NCBI RefSeq assembly: GCF_004114935.1
Contig: NZ_CP022221.1
Span: 9,135,001 to 9,199,000, forward strand
Source of the DNA: Bradyrhizobium zhanjiangense
GTDB taxonomy: Bacteria; Pseudomonadota; Alphaproteobacteria; Rhizobiales; Xanthobacteraceae
Direction of reading: 5' to 3'
Length of the DNA: 64,000 nucleotides
Below, in pieces: positions 52,938-61,872 of this stretch (the first letter of the stretch is position 1; each line of letters begins with the position of its first letter). The position numbers were made by a program, and so were the translations under genes. The notes below the pieces were generated by a model, which saw only the letters and a program-made list of their open reading frames with translations, made no database searches and was not told where the DNA came from.

Positions 52938-53816
52938 ATGTCGAAGCGCGGATACGCCGCCAGCAAGAAGCTTCTCACCGGCCTGATCGGCGCGCCAATC
53001 GCGCATTCCGCGTCCCCCGCCATGCATGAGCGCGCCGCCGAGGCGCTCGGCCTGCGCGGCCACTACCAGCTCATTGAAGTGGCCGGCGCCGATGCGACCG
53101 GGCTCCGCATGATGCTCGAAGGAGTGCGGCGGCTCGGCTTTGCCGGCGTCAATGTCACTTACCCTTACAAGGAAGCCGTGGTCCCGCTGCTCGACGCGCT
53201 GGCGCCGGGCGCTGCCGCCATGGGTGCGGTCAACACCGTCGTCGTCAGGGACGGCCGGTTGACCGGCCACAACACCGACACCACCGGCTTTGCGCGCGCG
53301 GTGGCCCCGCTGCTGGCCCCGTCCGCCAATGCCGTCGCCGTGATCGGCGCCGGCGGCGTCGGCAAGGCGATCGCGTTTGCGCTGGCGAGCCTGGACGTGA
53401 CCGACATCCGCATTTTTGACAGCGAACCTGCGCGCGCCGAGAAACTCGCCTCGCTGCTTGCCAAGCAGGGCGGCACGAGGATGGCCGGAAGCGTCGAGGA
53501 TGCGCTCGATGGCGCAACCGGCCTCGTCAACGGCACGCCAGTCGGCATGCTGCCGAACCGCGACACGCCAGTGCCGGCGGCGCTGCTCAGGGCAGACCTG
53601 TGGGTTGCCGATGCCGTCTATTCGCCGCTGATCACGCCGCTGCTTGCCGCAGCGCGAGAGAAAGGCGCTCGGATCATGACCGGACGCGAGCTCGCGATCT
53701 TCCAGGCCGCCGACGCCTTCGAACTGTTCACGGGCCTTGCCCCATCGACCGAGATCATGGGAGAGGCTTTTGATACCGTGATGGCCGCGCGCAGCGCCGC
53801 CTATCAGGCAGCTTGA
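52938..53816 (+). CDS. shikimate/quinate dehydrogenase (AroE/YdiB/QsuD type)
   Basis: A 292-residue NAD(P) enzyme of the shikimate dehydrogenase family. The substrate pocket has AHSASPAMH (residues 22-30), the catalytic pair is Lys78 in VNVTYPYKEAVVP and Asp114 in HNTDTTGF, and the cofactor loop is VIGAGGVGKAIAFAL. Variation from housekeeping AroE (NTDTTGF against NTDxxG) and the catabolic neighbours suggest a quinate/shikimate-oxidising role, making 3-dehydroquinate or 3-dehydroshikimate. A biosynthetic role cannot be excluded without knowing whether another aroE exists. Confidence 0.85.
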   Translation: MSKRGYAASKKLLTGLIGAPIAHSASPAMHERAAEALGLRGHYQLIEVAGADATGLRMMLEGVRRLGFAGVNVTYPYKEAVVPLLDALAPGAAAMGAVNTVVVRDGRLTGHNTDTTGFARAVAPLLAPSANAVAVIGAGGVGKAIAFALASLDVTDIRIFDSEPARAEKLASLLAKQGGTRMAGSVEDALDGATGLVNGTPVGMLPNRDTPVPAALLRADLWVADAVYSPLITPLLAAAREKGARIMTGRELAIFQAADAFELFTGLAPSTEIMGEAFDTVMAARSAAYQAA

Positions 53817-53872
53817 GACGAAGCGGCCGGGCACAAGGCCGCTTGCAAGATTTGAAACGGGAGGAGAGGACG

Positions 53873-55003
53873 ATGAAATCAACGCTACTGGTGGGCGCGC
53901 TGCTCACCGCCATGACGGCAACGAGTGCCTTTGCCCAGGCGATCAAGCTCGCCGACGTCGCCGAGCTCTCGGGCGGCGGCGCCACCGTCGGCACCAATTG
54001 GAAGAACGGCATCGACCTCGCGATCGAGGAGATCAACGCCAAGGGCGGCGTGCTCGGCCGCAAGCTGGAGGTCACCCACGCCGACTCGCAGTCCAACCCC
54101 GGCGTCGCGCGCGCCCAGGTGCAGAAGGCGCTCGACGCCGAGCCCTATGTGCTGCTCGGCCCCGGCTATTCCGGCTCGGTCAAGGTCACCGCGCCGCTTG
54201 CCGCCGAAGCCGGCATCGCGCAGATCATGGGCGGCGAGGCCGCCGAGCTGACGCAAGCAGGCAACAAGTTCCTGTTCCGCACCTCGTTCGGCCAGCAATC
54301 CTCGATGCCGAAGGTCGCCAAATACATCCATGACGAGATGAAGGCGAAGTCGGTCGCGGTGGTCTGGGTCAACAATGATTTCGGCCGCGGCGGCCGCGAC
54401 GTCATCGTGAAAGAACTCGACCGGCTCGGCTCCAAGGTGGTCGCCGACCTCTCGACCGAAGCGGGCCAGGCCGATTTCGCCGCCGACGTCGGCAAGATCA
54501 AGGCTGCCAATCCCGATGCCGTGTTCGTCTACCTGAACGAAGAAGAGAGCGCGCGCATCCTGAAAGAACTGAAGCGCCAGGGTGTCACCGCGCCGCTGAT
54601 GGGCGAGACCACGCTGATCGGCCAGAAGGTGATCGAACTCGCCGGCGATGCCGCCAATGGCGCGCGCGGCCATGTCGGCCTCACCACCGACGCGCCGGTC
54701 GACCTCATCAAGGCGTTCCGCGAGAAGTTTTCCAAGAAGTACAATTACGTCCCCGATCACAACGGCCTGAAGGGCTATCTCGCCGTCTACATGGTGAAGG
54801 CCACCACCGAGAAGATGGGCAAAGTCGACCCGAAGAAGTTTGCCGACACGCTGCACGGTCTGACCATCAAGGCCGCGGACGAGCCGGGCATCCTGATGGA
54901 CGTCACCTTCAGCGACACCGGCGACATCGACCGCCAGAGCTTCCTGGTCGAGGTGGTCGAAGGCAAGCAGGTGGTGAAGCAGGTGCTGCCGAAAGTGAAG
55001 TGA
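53873..55003 (+). CDS. ABC transporter substrate-binding protein (LivK-type) of the quinate/shikimate set
   Basis: A 376-residue periplasmic protein: signal peptide to about residue 21 (SAFAQ-AI), then IKLADVAELSGGGATVGTNW, LLGPGYSGSVKVTAPLAAEA and VAVVWVNNDFGRGGRDVIV. These are features of the Peripla_BP_6 family. It precedes a full set of permease and ATPase genes, so it is this transporter's binding protein. GGAGGAGAGGACG precedes the ATG. Ligand inferred from neighbours: quinate, shikimate or dehydroshikimate. Confidence 0.88.
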   Translation: MKSTLLVGALLTAMTATSAFAQAIKLADVAELSGGGATVGTNWKNGIDLAIEEINAKGGVLGRKLEVTHADSQSNPGVARAQVQKALDAEPYVLLGPGYSGSVKVTAPLAAEAGIAQIMGGEAAELTQAGNKFLFRTSFGQQSSMPKVAKYIHDEMKAKSVAVVWVNNDFGRGGRDVIVKELDRLGSKVVADLSTEAGQADFAADVGKIKAANPDAVFVYLNEEESARILKELKRQGVTAPLMGETTLIGQKVIELAGDAANGARGHVGLTTDAPVDLIKAFREKFSKKYNYVPDHNGLKGYLAVYMVKATTEKMGKVDPKKFADTLHGLTIKAADEPGILMDVTFSDTGDIDRQSFLVEVVEGKQVVKQVLPKVK

Positions 55004-55018
55004 GGGACGTGGTCCTTC

Positions 55019-55212
55019 ACCTCTCCCCGCACCCGTCTCGCCGAAGCTTTAGCGAAGGCGGATGCGGGGAGAGATGTCTCCTCTCCCTCTCCCCGCCCTT
55101 CGCGGGGAGAGGGTGGGGTGAGGGGTGCTCCGAGCAGACGGTGAGAAATGATCTTGCCGAGACGGTCCCTCACCCCGCCCTCTCCCCGTAAGAACGGGGA
55201 GAGGGAGACGAC
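55019..55212. repeat. palindromic repeats (CTCTCCCCGC type) between binding protein and livH
   Basis: Three related segments, each with CTCTCCCCG / CGGGGAGAG arms and GTGAGGGG / CCCTCACCCC tails, occupy most of the 238-bp gap. They lie inside the transporter transcript and could raise binding-protein mRNA over permease mRNA, as is common in such operons. No gene was seen here. Confidence 0.65.
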
Positions 55213-55241
55213 AGAGCGGGGCTAGGGACACGAGAGGAAAC

Positions 55242-56117
55242 ATGTCCAATCTGTTCGATCTTCTGGTCGCGGGACTCGCCACCGGCGCGATCTATGCGCT
55301 GGTCGCGGTCGGCTTCACGCTGCTGTGGCAGACCTCGCAGACCATCAATTTCGCGCAAGGCGAGTTCGTGATGCTGCCGGCGTTCCTGATGCTGGCGGTA
55401 ATGCATGCCGGCGCGCCGTTCTGGCTCGCGATCATCCTCGGCATCCTCTTGTCGATGATCCTGCTCGGCCTCGCCTTCAAGATGCTGCTGGTCGATCCGA
55501 TGATGCGCCACGGCGTGCTGCCGCTGGCGATCGCGACCATGGCGCTGGCGATCGGCATCAAGGAATCCGTCAAGCAGTTCTTCAGCGCCGAGGCCTCGCC
55601 CTTCCCGTCGATCGTGCCGACCGGCGACATCTCCATTCTCGGCCATGCGGTGTCGCTGCAAAGCATCGGCGTGCTCGTCGTCGCTATTCTCGCTGTCTTC
55701 GGACTGACGGCACTTCTCAACCGCACCTCGCTCGGCCACCAGATGCAGGCGGCAGCGCAAAACCCGACGGTGGCGCGCATCATCGGCGTTCCGGTCGAGC
55801 GCATGATCCTGCTGACCTTCCTGATCAACGCCTTCCTGGTGGCGCTGGCTTCGCTGCTGATCACGCCGATCTATCTCGCCAAATTCTCCTCTGGCGAAGT
55901 GCTGGGCCAGGCCGCCTTCATCGCCGCGATCGTCGGCGGCTTCAACCAGGTGCGCGGCGCGATCGCCGGCGGTCTCTTGATCGGCGTGCTCGACAATCTC
56001 GCGGCCGCCTATGTCTCGACGCAGTACCGCGCCGCCGTTCCGATGATTTTCCTGATCGCCGTCATCCTGTTCCGGCCGCAGGGCTTGCTCGGCCGCGCCG
56101 AGGAGCGCACCGTATGA
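55242..56117 (+). CDS. LivH-type permease of the quinate/shikimate transporter
   Basis: A 291-residue permease with about eight membrane segments. LVAVGFTLLWQTSQTINFAQ and GEFVMLPAFLML are the family start; NRTSLGHQMQAAAQNPTVAR is the ATPase-contact loop; AFIAAIVGGFNQVRGAIAGG closes. The ATG is preceded by GAGAGGAAAC. The next gene's ATG overlaps its stop (ATGA). Confidence 0.9.
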   Translation: MSNLFDLLVAGLATGAIYALVAVGFTLLWQTSQTINFAQGEFVMLPAFLMLAVMHAGAPFWLAIILGILLSMILLGLAFKMLLVDPMMRHGVLPLAIATMALAIGIKESVKQFFSAEASPFPSIVPTGDISILGHAVSLQSIGVLVVAILAVFGLTALLNRTSLGHQMQAAAQNPTVARIIGVPVERMILLTFLINAFLVALASLLITPIYLAKFSSGEVLGQAAFIAAIVGGFNQVRGAIAGGLLIGVLDNLAAAYVSTQYRAAVPMIFLIAVILFRPQGLLGRAEERTV

Positions 56118-57112
56118 GCGGCTTCGCCAAACCCCTGAAGATCGCGCTCGGCCTTGCTGTCATCGCTGCGCTGATTATCGTTCCCATGAACTTCAACCGC
56201 TACGGCCTGTTCATCCTGAGCCAATGGGCGGTGATGAGCATCGCCGCGATGGGCCTCAACCTCACGCTCGGCTATGCCGGCCAGGTCTCGCTGGCGCAGG
56301 GCGCGTTCGTCGGCATCGGCGCCTATGCGGCGGCGATCATGACCACCCATGGCTGGCCGCTGCCGGCGGCGATACTGGTCGCGATTGCCTCAAGCTTCGC
56401 GGTCGGCTGGGTGCTCGGCTATCCGGCGTTGCGCGTGCAGCATCACTACCTCGCCTTCGTCACGCTCGCCTTCTCCACCCTCGCCTTCCTGGTGTTCCGC
56501 AACGAGAGCTGGCTCACCGGCGGCATCTACGGCATCTCCAACATCCCGCGCCCGCACATCTTTGGGCTAGCGACCAACAAGCCGCTGCCGTTCTACTATG
56601 TCTGCCTCGGCTCGCTCGCGATCGTGTCGCTCGCAGTGTGGTGGCTGATCCGCTCGCCCTGGGGCCGCGCCTTCATGGCGCTGCGCGAAAACCCGCTGCG
56701 CGCGCAATCGCTCGGCGTCGACACCCGCCGCTACACGTTGATGGCGTTTGCGATCGGCTCGGCGCTTGGCGGCGTCGCCGGCGCACTCTATGCGCCGCTG
56801 ACGCAATATATCGATCCCGTGCCGTTCAACCTGTCGCTCTCACTCGATCTGCTGATGATGGTGATCGTCGGCGGTGCCGGCTTCTATTTCGGCCCCTTCC
56901 TCGGCGCGATGATCGCCGTGCTGCTGCCGGAATGGCTGCGCTTCACGGAGGGCTATTATCTCATGCTCTACGCAGTCGCCGTCATGCTGCTACTGATCTG
57001 GTCGCCAACCGGCATTTTGGGAATTCTCGACCGCGCCATGGCGGCACGGCGGACCAAGGCAGCGTCCGCGCTGCGTGCCGTCGCAAAATCCCGCCTGGAG
57101 ACGGTGCAATGA
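56114..57112 (+). CDS. LivM-type permease of the quinate/shikimate transporter
   Basis: A 332-residue permease. MGLNLTLGYAGQVSLAQGAF is the canonical LivM stretch, SPWGRAFMALRENPLRAQSL the contact loop, and VIVGGAGFYFGPFLGAMIAV the last conserved block. It overlaps livH before it and the ATPase gene after it by 4 nt each. Confidence 0.9.
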   Translation: MSGFAKPLKIALGLAVIAALIIVPMNFNRYGLFILSQWAVMSIAAMGLNLTLGYAGQVSLAQGAFVGIGAYAAAIMTTHGWPLPAAILVAIASSFAVGWVLGYPALRVQHHYLAFVTLAFSTLAFLVFRNESWLTGGIYGISNIPRPHIFGLATNKPLPFYYVCLGSLAIVSLAVWWLIRSPWGRAFMALRENPLRAQSLGVDTRRYTLMAFAIGSALGGVAGALYAPLTQYIDPVPFNLSLSLDLLMMVIVGGAGFYFGPFLGAMIAVLLPEWLRFTEGYYLMLYAVAVMLLLIWSPTGILGILDRAMAARRTKAASALRAVAKSRLETVQ

Positions 57113-57852
57113 ACGCGGTCCTCGAGGTTACGAATATCAAGAAGAACTTTGGCGGCATCAGCGCCGTCGACGGCGTCTCTTTCGATGTGCGCGAGGGCGA
57201 GATCCTCGGCCTGATCGGCCCGAATGGTTGCGGCAAGTCAACCCTGTTCAATTGCATCCTCGGCCAGCTCACGCCATCGGGCGGCGAGGTCAAGCTCGAT
57301 GGCAAGCTGGTCACGGGATTGCGTCCCTCCGAGCTCAACAAGCTCGGGGTCAGCCGCACCTTCCAGCTGTTGCAGGTGTTCCCAAAGCTCTCGGTGCGCG
57401 AGAACCTGATCCTCGCGGGCCAGGAGCACCAGGGCAACATGGCCTCGCGACTGGTCGGCCGCTCCGATGCCGGGCTGACTGAGGCCGCCAACCAGATGAT
57501 CGGCTTTTTCAAGCTCGACCATCTCGCGGACGAGCCGGCCGGCGGCCTCTCCTATGGCCAGCAGAAGCTGCTCGATGCCGCCATGGCCTTCATGGGCGGC
57601 CCGCGCCTCGTGCTGCTCGACGAGCCCGCCGGCGGCGTCAACCCGTCGATGCTGGCGGACCTCAAGGACCGCCTGGTCGCGATCAACCGCGAGAAGAACG
57701 CCACCTTCGTCGTGATCGAGCACAACATGGAATTCGTGATGTCGCTGTGCTCGCGCGTCATGGTGATGGCGGAGGGCAAGGTGCTGGCGATGGGACGGCC
57801 GGACGAGGTCCGGAAAAACCCCGCCGTGATCGAAGCCTATTTGGGTCATTGA
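57109..57852 (+). CDS. LivG-type ATPase of the quinate/shikimate transporter
   Basis: A 247-residue ATPase: Walker A LIGPNGCGKSTLFN, signature GLSYGQQKLLDAAM (a SYGQ variant), Walker B RLVLLDEPAGGVNPS and H-loop VIEHNMEFVM. It starts inside the livM stop. Confidence 0.92.
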   Translation: MNAVLEVTNIKKNFGGISAVDGVSFDVREGEILGLIGPNGCGKSTLFNCILGQLTPSGGEVKLDGKLVTGLRPSELNKLGVSRTFQLLQVFPKLSVRENLILAGQEHQGNMASRLVGRSDAGLTEAANQMIGFFKLDHLADEPAGGLSYGQQKLLDAAMAFMGGPRLVLLDEPAGGVNPSMLADLKDRLVAINREKNATFVVIEHNMEFVMSLCSRVMVMAEGKVLAMGRPDEVRKNPAVIEAYLGH

Positions 57853-57863
57853 AGGAGCGGACC

Positions 57864-58601
57864 ATGAGCGACCCGATCCTCTCGGTTCACAATCTCGTCG
57901 GCGGCTACGGCAAGATGACGATTTTGAACGGCACGACCTTCGCCGTACCTCAAGCCACGATCACGACGATCATCGGCCCGAACGGCGCCGGCAAGTCGAC
58001 CGTGTTCAAGGCGATCTTCGGCCTGCTCAAGCTGCGCGAGGGCAAGATCAGCTTTGCTGGCCGCGACGTCACGAACTTGAGCCAGCGCGCGCTGCTCAAT
58101 GCCGGCATCTGCTACGTGCCGCAGGGCCGCAACATCTTTCCCGAGCTGTCCGTGCGCCACAATATCGAGCTCGGCGGCGTCGCTGCCGGGAAGGGCCTCG
58201 ACCTGCCGAGGCGGATCGAGGCGGCACTCGACCTATTCCCGGCGCTGCGGCGGAAATCGACGCAGCAGGCCTCCACGCTCTCCGGCGGCGAGCAGAAACA
58301 GCTCGAGATCGCCCGCTCGCTGCTGCTCGAACCAAAGCTGGTGCTGATCGACGAGCCTTCGATCGGCCTGTCGCCGCTGATGGTGCAGCAGACCTTCGAC
58401 ATTCTCAAAAGCTTGCGCGACCGCGGCGTCACGATCCTGATGATCGAGCAGAATGCCCGCTCGGCGCTGGAGATTTCCGACATCGGCATCGTGCTCGAGC
58501 TCGGCCAGACCCGCATGATCGACGACGCCAAGCGCATTCTGAACGATCCCCGCATCGGCCAGCTCTTCCTGGGCGGTGCCATGGAAGAGAGCGCGGCATG
58601 A
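57864..58601 (+). CDS. LivF-type ATPase of the quinate/shikimate transporter
   Basis: A 245-residue ATPase: Walker A IIGPNGAGKSTVFK, signature STLSGGEQKQLEIARSLL, Walker B LVLIDEPSIGLSP and H-loop MIEQNARSAL. GAAGGAGCGGACC gives a strong ribosome site. The next gene's ATG overlaps its stop by 4 nt, tying the dehydrogenase to this transporter. Confidence 0.92.
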   Translation: MSDPILSVHNLVGGYGKMTILNGTTFAVPQATITTIIGPNGAGKSTVFKAIFGLLKLREGKISFAGRDVTNLSQRALLNAGICYVPQGRNIFPELSVRHNIELGGVAAGKGLDLPRRIEAALDLFPALRRKSTQQASTLSGGEQKQLEIARSLLLEPKLVLIDEPSIGLSPLMVQQTFDILKSLRDRGVTILMIEQNARSALEISDIGIVLELGQTRMIDDAKRILNDPRIGQLFLGGAMEESAA

Positions 58602-59656
58602 GCGCCAAGATACGCATCGCCGTTGCCGGCGCGGGCCTGATCGGCCGCCGCCATATCGAGCTGATCGAGGCATCGCCGGATTGCGTGCTGGCCGGCATTG
58701 CCGATCCTTCGCCGGCCGCTGGCGATTTTGCGCGGGCGCACAACACACCCTGGTATGCCGATCATCGCGCATTGCTGGAGCAGGAGAAGCCGGACGGGGT
58801 GATCATCGCCTCGCCGAACACGCTGCATCTGCCCATGGCGCTCGACTGCGCCGCGGCGGGCGTGCCGGCGCTGATCGAAAAGCCGGTGACCGACAGCGTC
58901 GCAGCGGCACGTCGCCTCTGTGAGGCGGTCAAGCGCAGCGGCGTGCCGATGCTGGTCGGTCACCACCGCCGCCACAATCCGATCATCAAGTCGGCCCGCG
59001 AGGCTGTCGCGACCGGCAAGCTCGGCCAGCTCACCGCCGTGGCCGGGCTGTGGCTGCTGAAGAAACCCGACGATTACTTCGAGGTCGCCTGGCGGCGCGA
59101 ACAGGGCGGCGGGCCGCTGCTGATCAATCTGATCCACGACATCGACAATCTCCGCTTCGTCTGCGGCGAGATCGCCGAGGTGCAGGCGCTGACGTCAAAC
59201 AAGGTGCGTGGCTTTGCGGTCGAAGACACCGCCGCGCTGCTGCTGCGCTTTGCCAATGGTGCGCTCGGAACGGTGACGGTCTCCGATGCAACGCCGGCAC
59301 CCTGGAGCTGGGAGCTGACGGCGGGCGAGAACGCGGTCTATCCCAGACAGGACCAGCCCTGTTACGTCTTCGCAGGCACCAACGGCTCGCTGTCGGTGCC
59401 GACCATGGAGCTGTGGTCGTATTCAGAAAATCCCGGCTGGCACGCGCCCCTGGTTCGCGAGCCCGTCGCACTCTCCGCTTACGATCCGCTCGCCGAGCAG
59501 CTCAGACATTTCCAGGCCGTGATCGCGGGCCGCGAGCAACCGCTGATCTCGGTCGAAGATGCGATGGGCACGCTCGCGGTCGTGGAAGCCGTAAGCGAAG
59601 CCGCGCGCACGGGACGCACGGTATCGCCGGGCCGGATCATGGAGCAGGCAGCATGA
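58598..59656 (+). CDS. Gfo/Idh/MocA-family oxidoreductase
   Basis: A 352-residue NAD(P)-dependent dehydrogenase of the glucose-fructose oxidoreductase/inositol dehydrogenase group. Rossmann motif VAVAGAGLIGRRHIELIE, the EKP motif ALIEKPVTDSVA with the catalytic Lys, and HDIDNLRFVCGEI with the conserved Asp/His. In relatives, such genes sit with quinate/shikimate and inositol catabolism. Here it may act on quinate or a related cyclitol acid; not shown. It overlaps neighbours by 4 nt on each side. Confidence 0.87.
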   Translation: MSAKIRIAVAGAGLIGRRHIELIEASPDCVLAGIADPSPAAGDFARAHNTPWYADHRALLEQEKPDGVIIASPNTLHLPMALDCAAAGVPALIEKPVTDSVAAARRLCEAVKRSGVPMLVGHHRRHNPIIKSAREAVATGKLGQLTAVAGLWLLKKPDDYFEVAWRREQGGGPLLINLIHDIDNLRFVCGEIAEVQALTSNKVRGFAVEDTAALLLRFANGALGTVTVSDATPAPWSWELTAGENAVYPRQDQPCYVFAGTNGSLSVPTMELWSYSENPGWHAPLVREPVALSAYDPLAEQLRHFQAVIAGREQPLISVEDAMGTLAVVEAVSEAARTGRTVSPGRIMEQAA

Positions 59657-61524
59657 ACAAGCGCTCGATTGCAACGGTTTCCCTCTCCGGCGCACTGGAC
59701 GAGAAGCTCCGCGCCATCGCAGCCGCCGGGTTCGACGCGGTCGAGATCTTCGAGAACGATCTGCTGTCGTTCGGCGCCAGCCCGCGCGAGGTCGCGCGCC
59801 TCTGCAAGGATCTCAATCTCGAGATCTGCGCGTTCCAGCCGTTCCGCGATTTCGAAGGCATGCCGGAGCCGCAGCGTTCGCGCAACTTTGCCCGCGCGGA
59901 GCGCAAGTTCGATTTGATGCAGGAGCTCGGCACCGATCTCCTGCTGATCTGCTCCAACGTTTCGCCCGCCTCGCTCGGCGGCATCGACCGCGCCGCGGAC
60001 GATTTTCGCGAGCTCGGCGAGCGTGCGGCGAAGCGTGGCTTGCGCGTCGGCTACGAGGCGCTGGCCTGGGGACGCCATGTCAACGACTACCGCGATGCGT
60101 GGGAGATCGTGCGCCGCGCCGATCATGCCGCGATCGGCATCATCCTCGACAGTTTTCATGCGCTGGCTCCGGGATTTCCGACGCGCGCGATGGCCTCGAT
60201 CCCCGGCGACAGGATTTTTCTGGTGCAGCTTGCGGACGCGCCAAAGCTCGAGCTCGACATCCTCTCCTGGAGCCGGCACTTCCGCTCCTTCCCCGGCCAG
60301 GGTGACCTGCCGGTCGGCGAGTTCATGGCGGCGGTCGCGGCGACCGGCTATGCCGGGCCGCTGTCGCTGGAGATCTTCAACGATCAGTTCCGCGCCGGTT
60401 CGGCGGCGCAGACCGCGATCGATGGCCTGCGCTCGCTGATCCTGCTCGAGGACCAGCTCGCACCAGATTGGCCAAAGCTCGCCCACGAGCCGCTGGCGCC
60501 GAAGGCCGGGAGCTACGGTACCGGCTTCGTCGAATTCGCCGTCAACGAGACCAAGGCGGGCGAGCTTGCCCGCCTGTTCGCGCAGCTCGGTTTCCGCAAG
60601 ACCGGCAAGCACCGCAGCAAGGCGGTGGAGCGCTGGTCGCAGGGCAAGGTCGAGCTGGTGATCAATTGCGAGACCGACGGCTTCGCGCATTCGCATTACG
60701 TCACCCACGGGCCCGGCGTCTGTGCGATCGCGCTCGACGTCGACAATGCGGGCCTTGCCATGCAGCGCGCCGAAGCGCTCAAGGCGCGCACCTTCTATCA
60801 GCCGGTCGGGCCGGGCGAGCTGGAGATCCCGGCGATCCACGGCGTCGGAGGCAGCCTGCTCTATTTCCTGGATCAGGCCGGCAAGAACTGGGATACCGAT
60901 TTCGAACCGGTCGCGAGCGAGACGAGCGCGGATGCACTGCTGGCGGTCGATCACATCGCGCAATCGATGCCCTATGACGAGATGCTGTCCTGGCTGTTGT
61001 TCTACACCGGCATTCTCGACCTGACGCGGCTGCCGCAGATGGAGATCGCCGATCCCAGGGGGCTGGTGCAGAGCCAGGCCATCATCAACGCAGACCAGAG
61101 CCTGCGCTTCGTGCTCAACGGTTCGTCCGCCAACCGCACACTGCCGTCGCGCTTCATCTCGGAGTTCTTCGGCTCCGGCGTGCAGCACGTCGCGTTCTCG
61201 TGCCGGGACATCTTTGCGACGGTCGCGGAGATGCGCAAGCGGGGCGCGGATTTCCTGGACATCCCTGACAATTACTACGACGACATCGAAGCCAAATACG
61301 ACCTCGCGCCCGAGCTGATGGCGCAACTGCGCGCCAACCACATCCTCTACGACCGCGAGGGTAACGGCGAATTCTTCCAGGTCTATACCCACATCTTCGA
61401 CGAGCGCTTCTTCTTCGAGATCGTCGAACGGCGAAACTATCAGGGCTTTGGCGCGGCCAATGCCGGCATCAGGCTCGCAGCGCAGGCCCGCGAAGTGCGC
61501 CCGTCGAGCGTGCCAAGAGCGTAG
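59653..61524 (+). CDS. fused 3-dehydroshikimate dehydratase (sugar-phosphate isomerase-like + HPPD-like)
   Basis: A 623-residue two-domain enzyme. The N-terminal TIM-barrel (about 1-275) is AP-endonuclease-2/AsbF-like: EIFENDLLSFGASPRE, VGYEALAWGRHVNDY, IILDSFHALAPG and LSLEIFND, which place the metal Glu/Asp/His. The C-terminal half (about 290-600) is HPPD-like VOC: GVCAIALDV, VDHIAQSMPYDEMLSW, HVAFSCRDIFATV, FQVYTHIFDERFFFEIVERR. This QsuB-type layout converts 3-dehydroshikimate to protocatechuate. A residual dioxygenase role for the C-terminal half is possible. It ends the operon-like run. Confidence 0.9.
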   Translation: MNKRSIATVSLSGALDEKLRAIAAAGFDAVEIFENDLLSFGASPREVARLCKDLNLEICAFQPFRDFEGMPEPQRSRNFARAERKFDLMQELGTDLLLICSNVSPASLGGIDRAADDFRELGERAAKRGLRVGYEALAWGRHVNDYRDAWEIVRRADHAAIGIILDSFHALAPGFPTRAMASIPGDRIFLVQLADAPKLELDILSWSRHFRSFPGQGDLPVGEFMAAVAATGYAGPLSLEIFNDQFRAGSAAQTAIDGLRSLILLEDQLAPDWPKLAHEPLAPKAGSYGTGFVEFAVNETKAGELARLFAQLGFRKTGKHRSKAVERWSQGKVELVINCETDGFAHSHYVTHGPGVCAIALDVDNAGLAMQRAEALKARTFYQPVGPGELEIPAIHGVGGSLLYFLDQAGKNWDTDFEPVASETSADALLAVDHIAQSMPYDEMLSWLLFYTGILDLTRLPQMEIADPRGLVQSQAIINADQSLRFVLNGSSANRTLPSRFISEFFGSGVQHVAFSCRDIFATVAEMRKRGADFLDIPDNYYDDIEAKYDLAPELMAQLRANHILYDREGNGEFFQVYTHIFDERFFFEIVERRNYQGFGAANAGIRLAAQAREVRPSSVPRA

Positions 61525-61860
61525 GTGTCTTCGCCTCTACCCGCCTGCGGGGAGAAGCCGACGCGCGTAGCGCGGCGGGTGAGGGGCACTCTCAGCGAGT
61601 CACCTGACAATCGGGGGCAACGCTCTTCCAACGCGTCATTGCGAGCGCAGCGAAAATCCAGAGTTTTTCCGCGGAGGGATTCTGGATTGCTTCGCGGAGC
61701 CTGTCATCGGGCCGCGCTTTGCGCGGACCCGTTGGCTCGCAATGACGGTGTGGGAAGCATCGAGGAATTCGACTGTCTCCGTCCCCGCGGAGGCTCCCCC
61801 TCACCCTACCCTCTCCCCGCAAGCGGGGAGAGGGAAAGAAGCAGCGGGGATGGGGAGAGG
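61525..61860. repeat. three palindromic repeats and no gene
   Basis: 61533-61595 holds CTCTACCCGCCTGCGGGGAG-type arms; 61633-61747 is a family B copy with an inserted stretch (GGGCCGCGCTTTGCGCGGAC); 61795-61850 is a CTCTCCCCGCAAGCGGGGAG palindrome. They separate the dehydratase gene from the convergent binding-protein gene. No open frame in this gap is supported. Confidence 0.7.
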
Positions 61861-61872
61861 AAACAGATCAGC

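Noticed and set aside
51993..53882. A 629-codon minus-strand open frame
   Set aside because: Antisense to the LysR-type and AroE-type genes, both of which have complete motifs; no ribosome site or domain in the reverse frame.
59479..61392. A 637-codon minus-strand open frame
   Set aside because: Antisense to the fused dehydroshikimate dehydratase, whose domains are clear. The reverse product shows no family motif.
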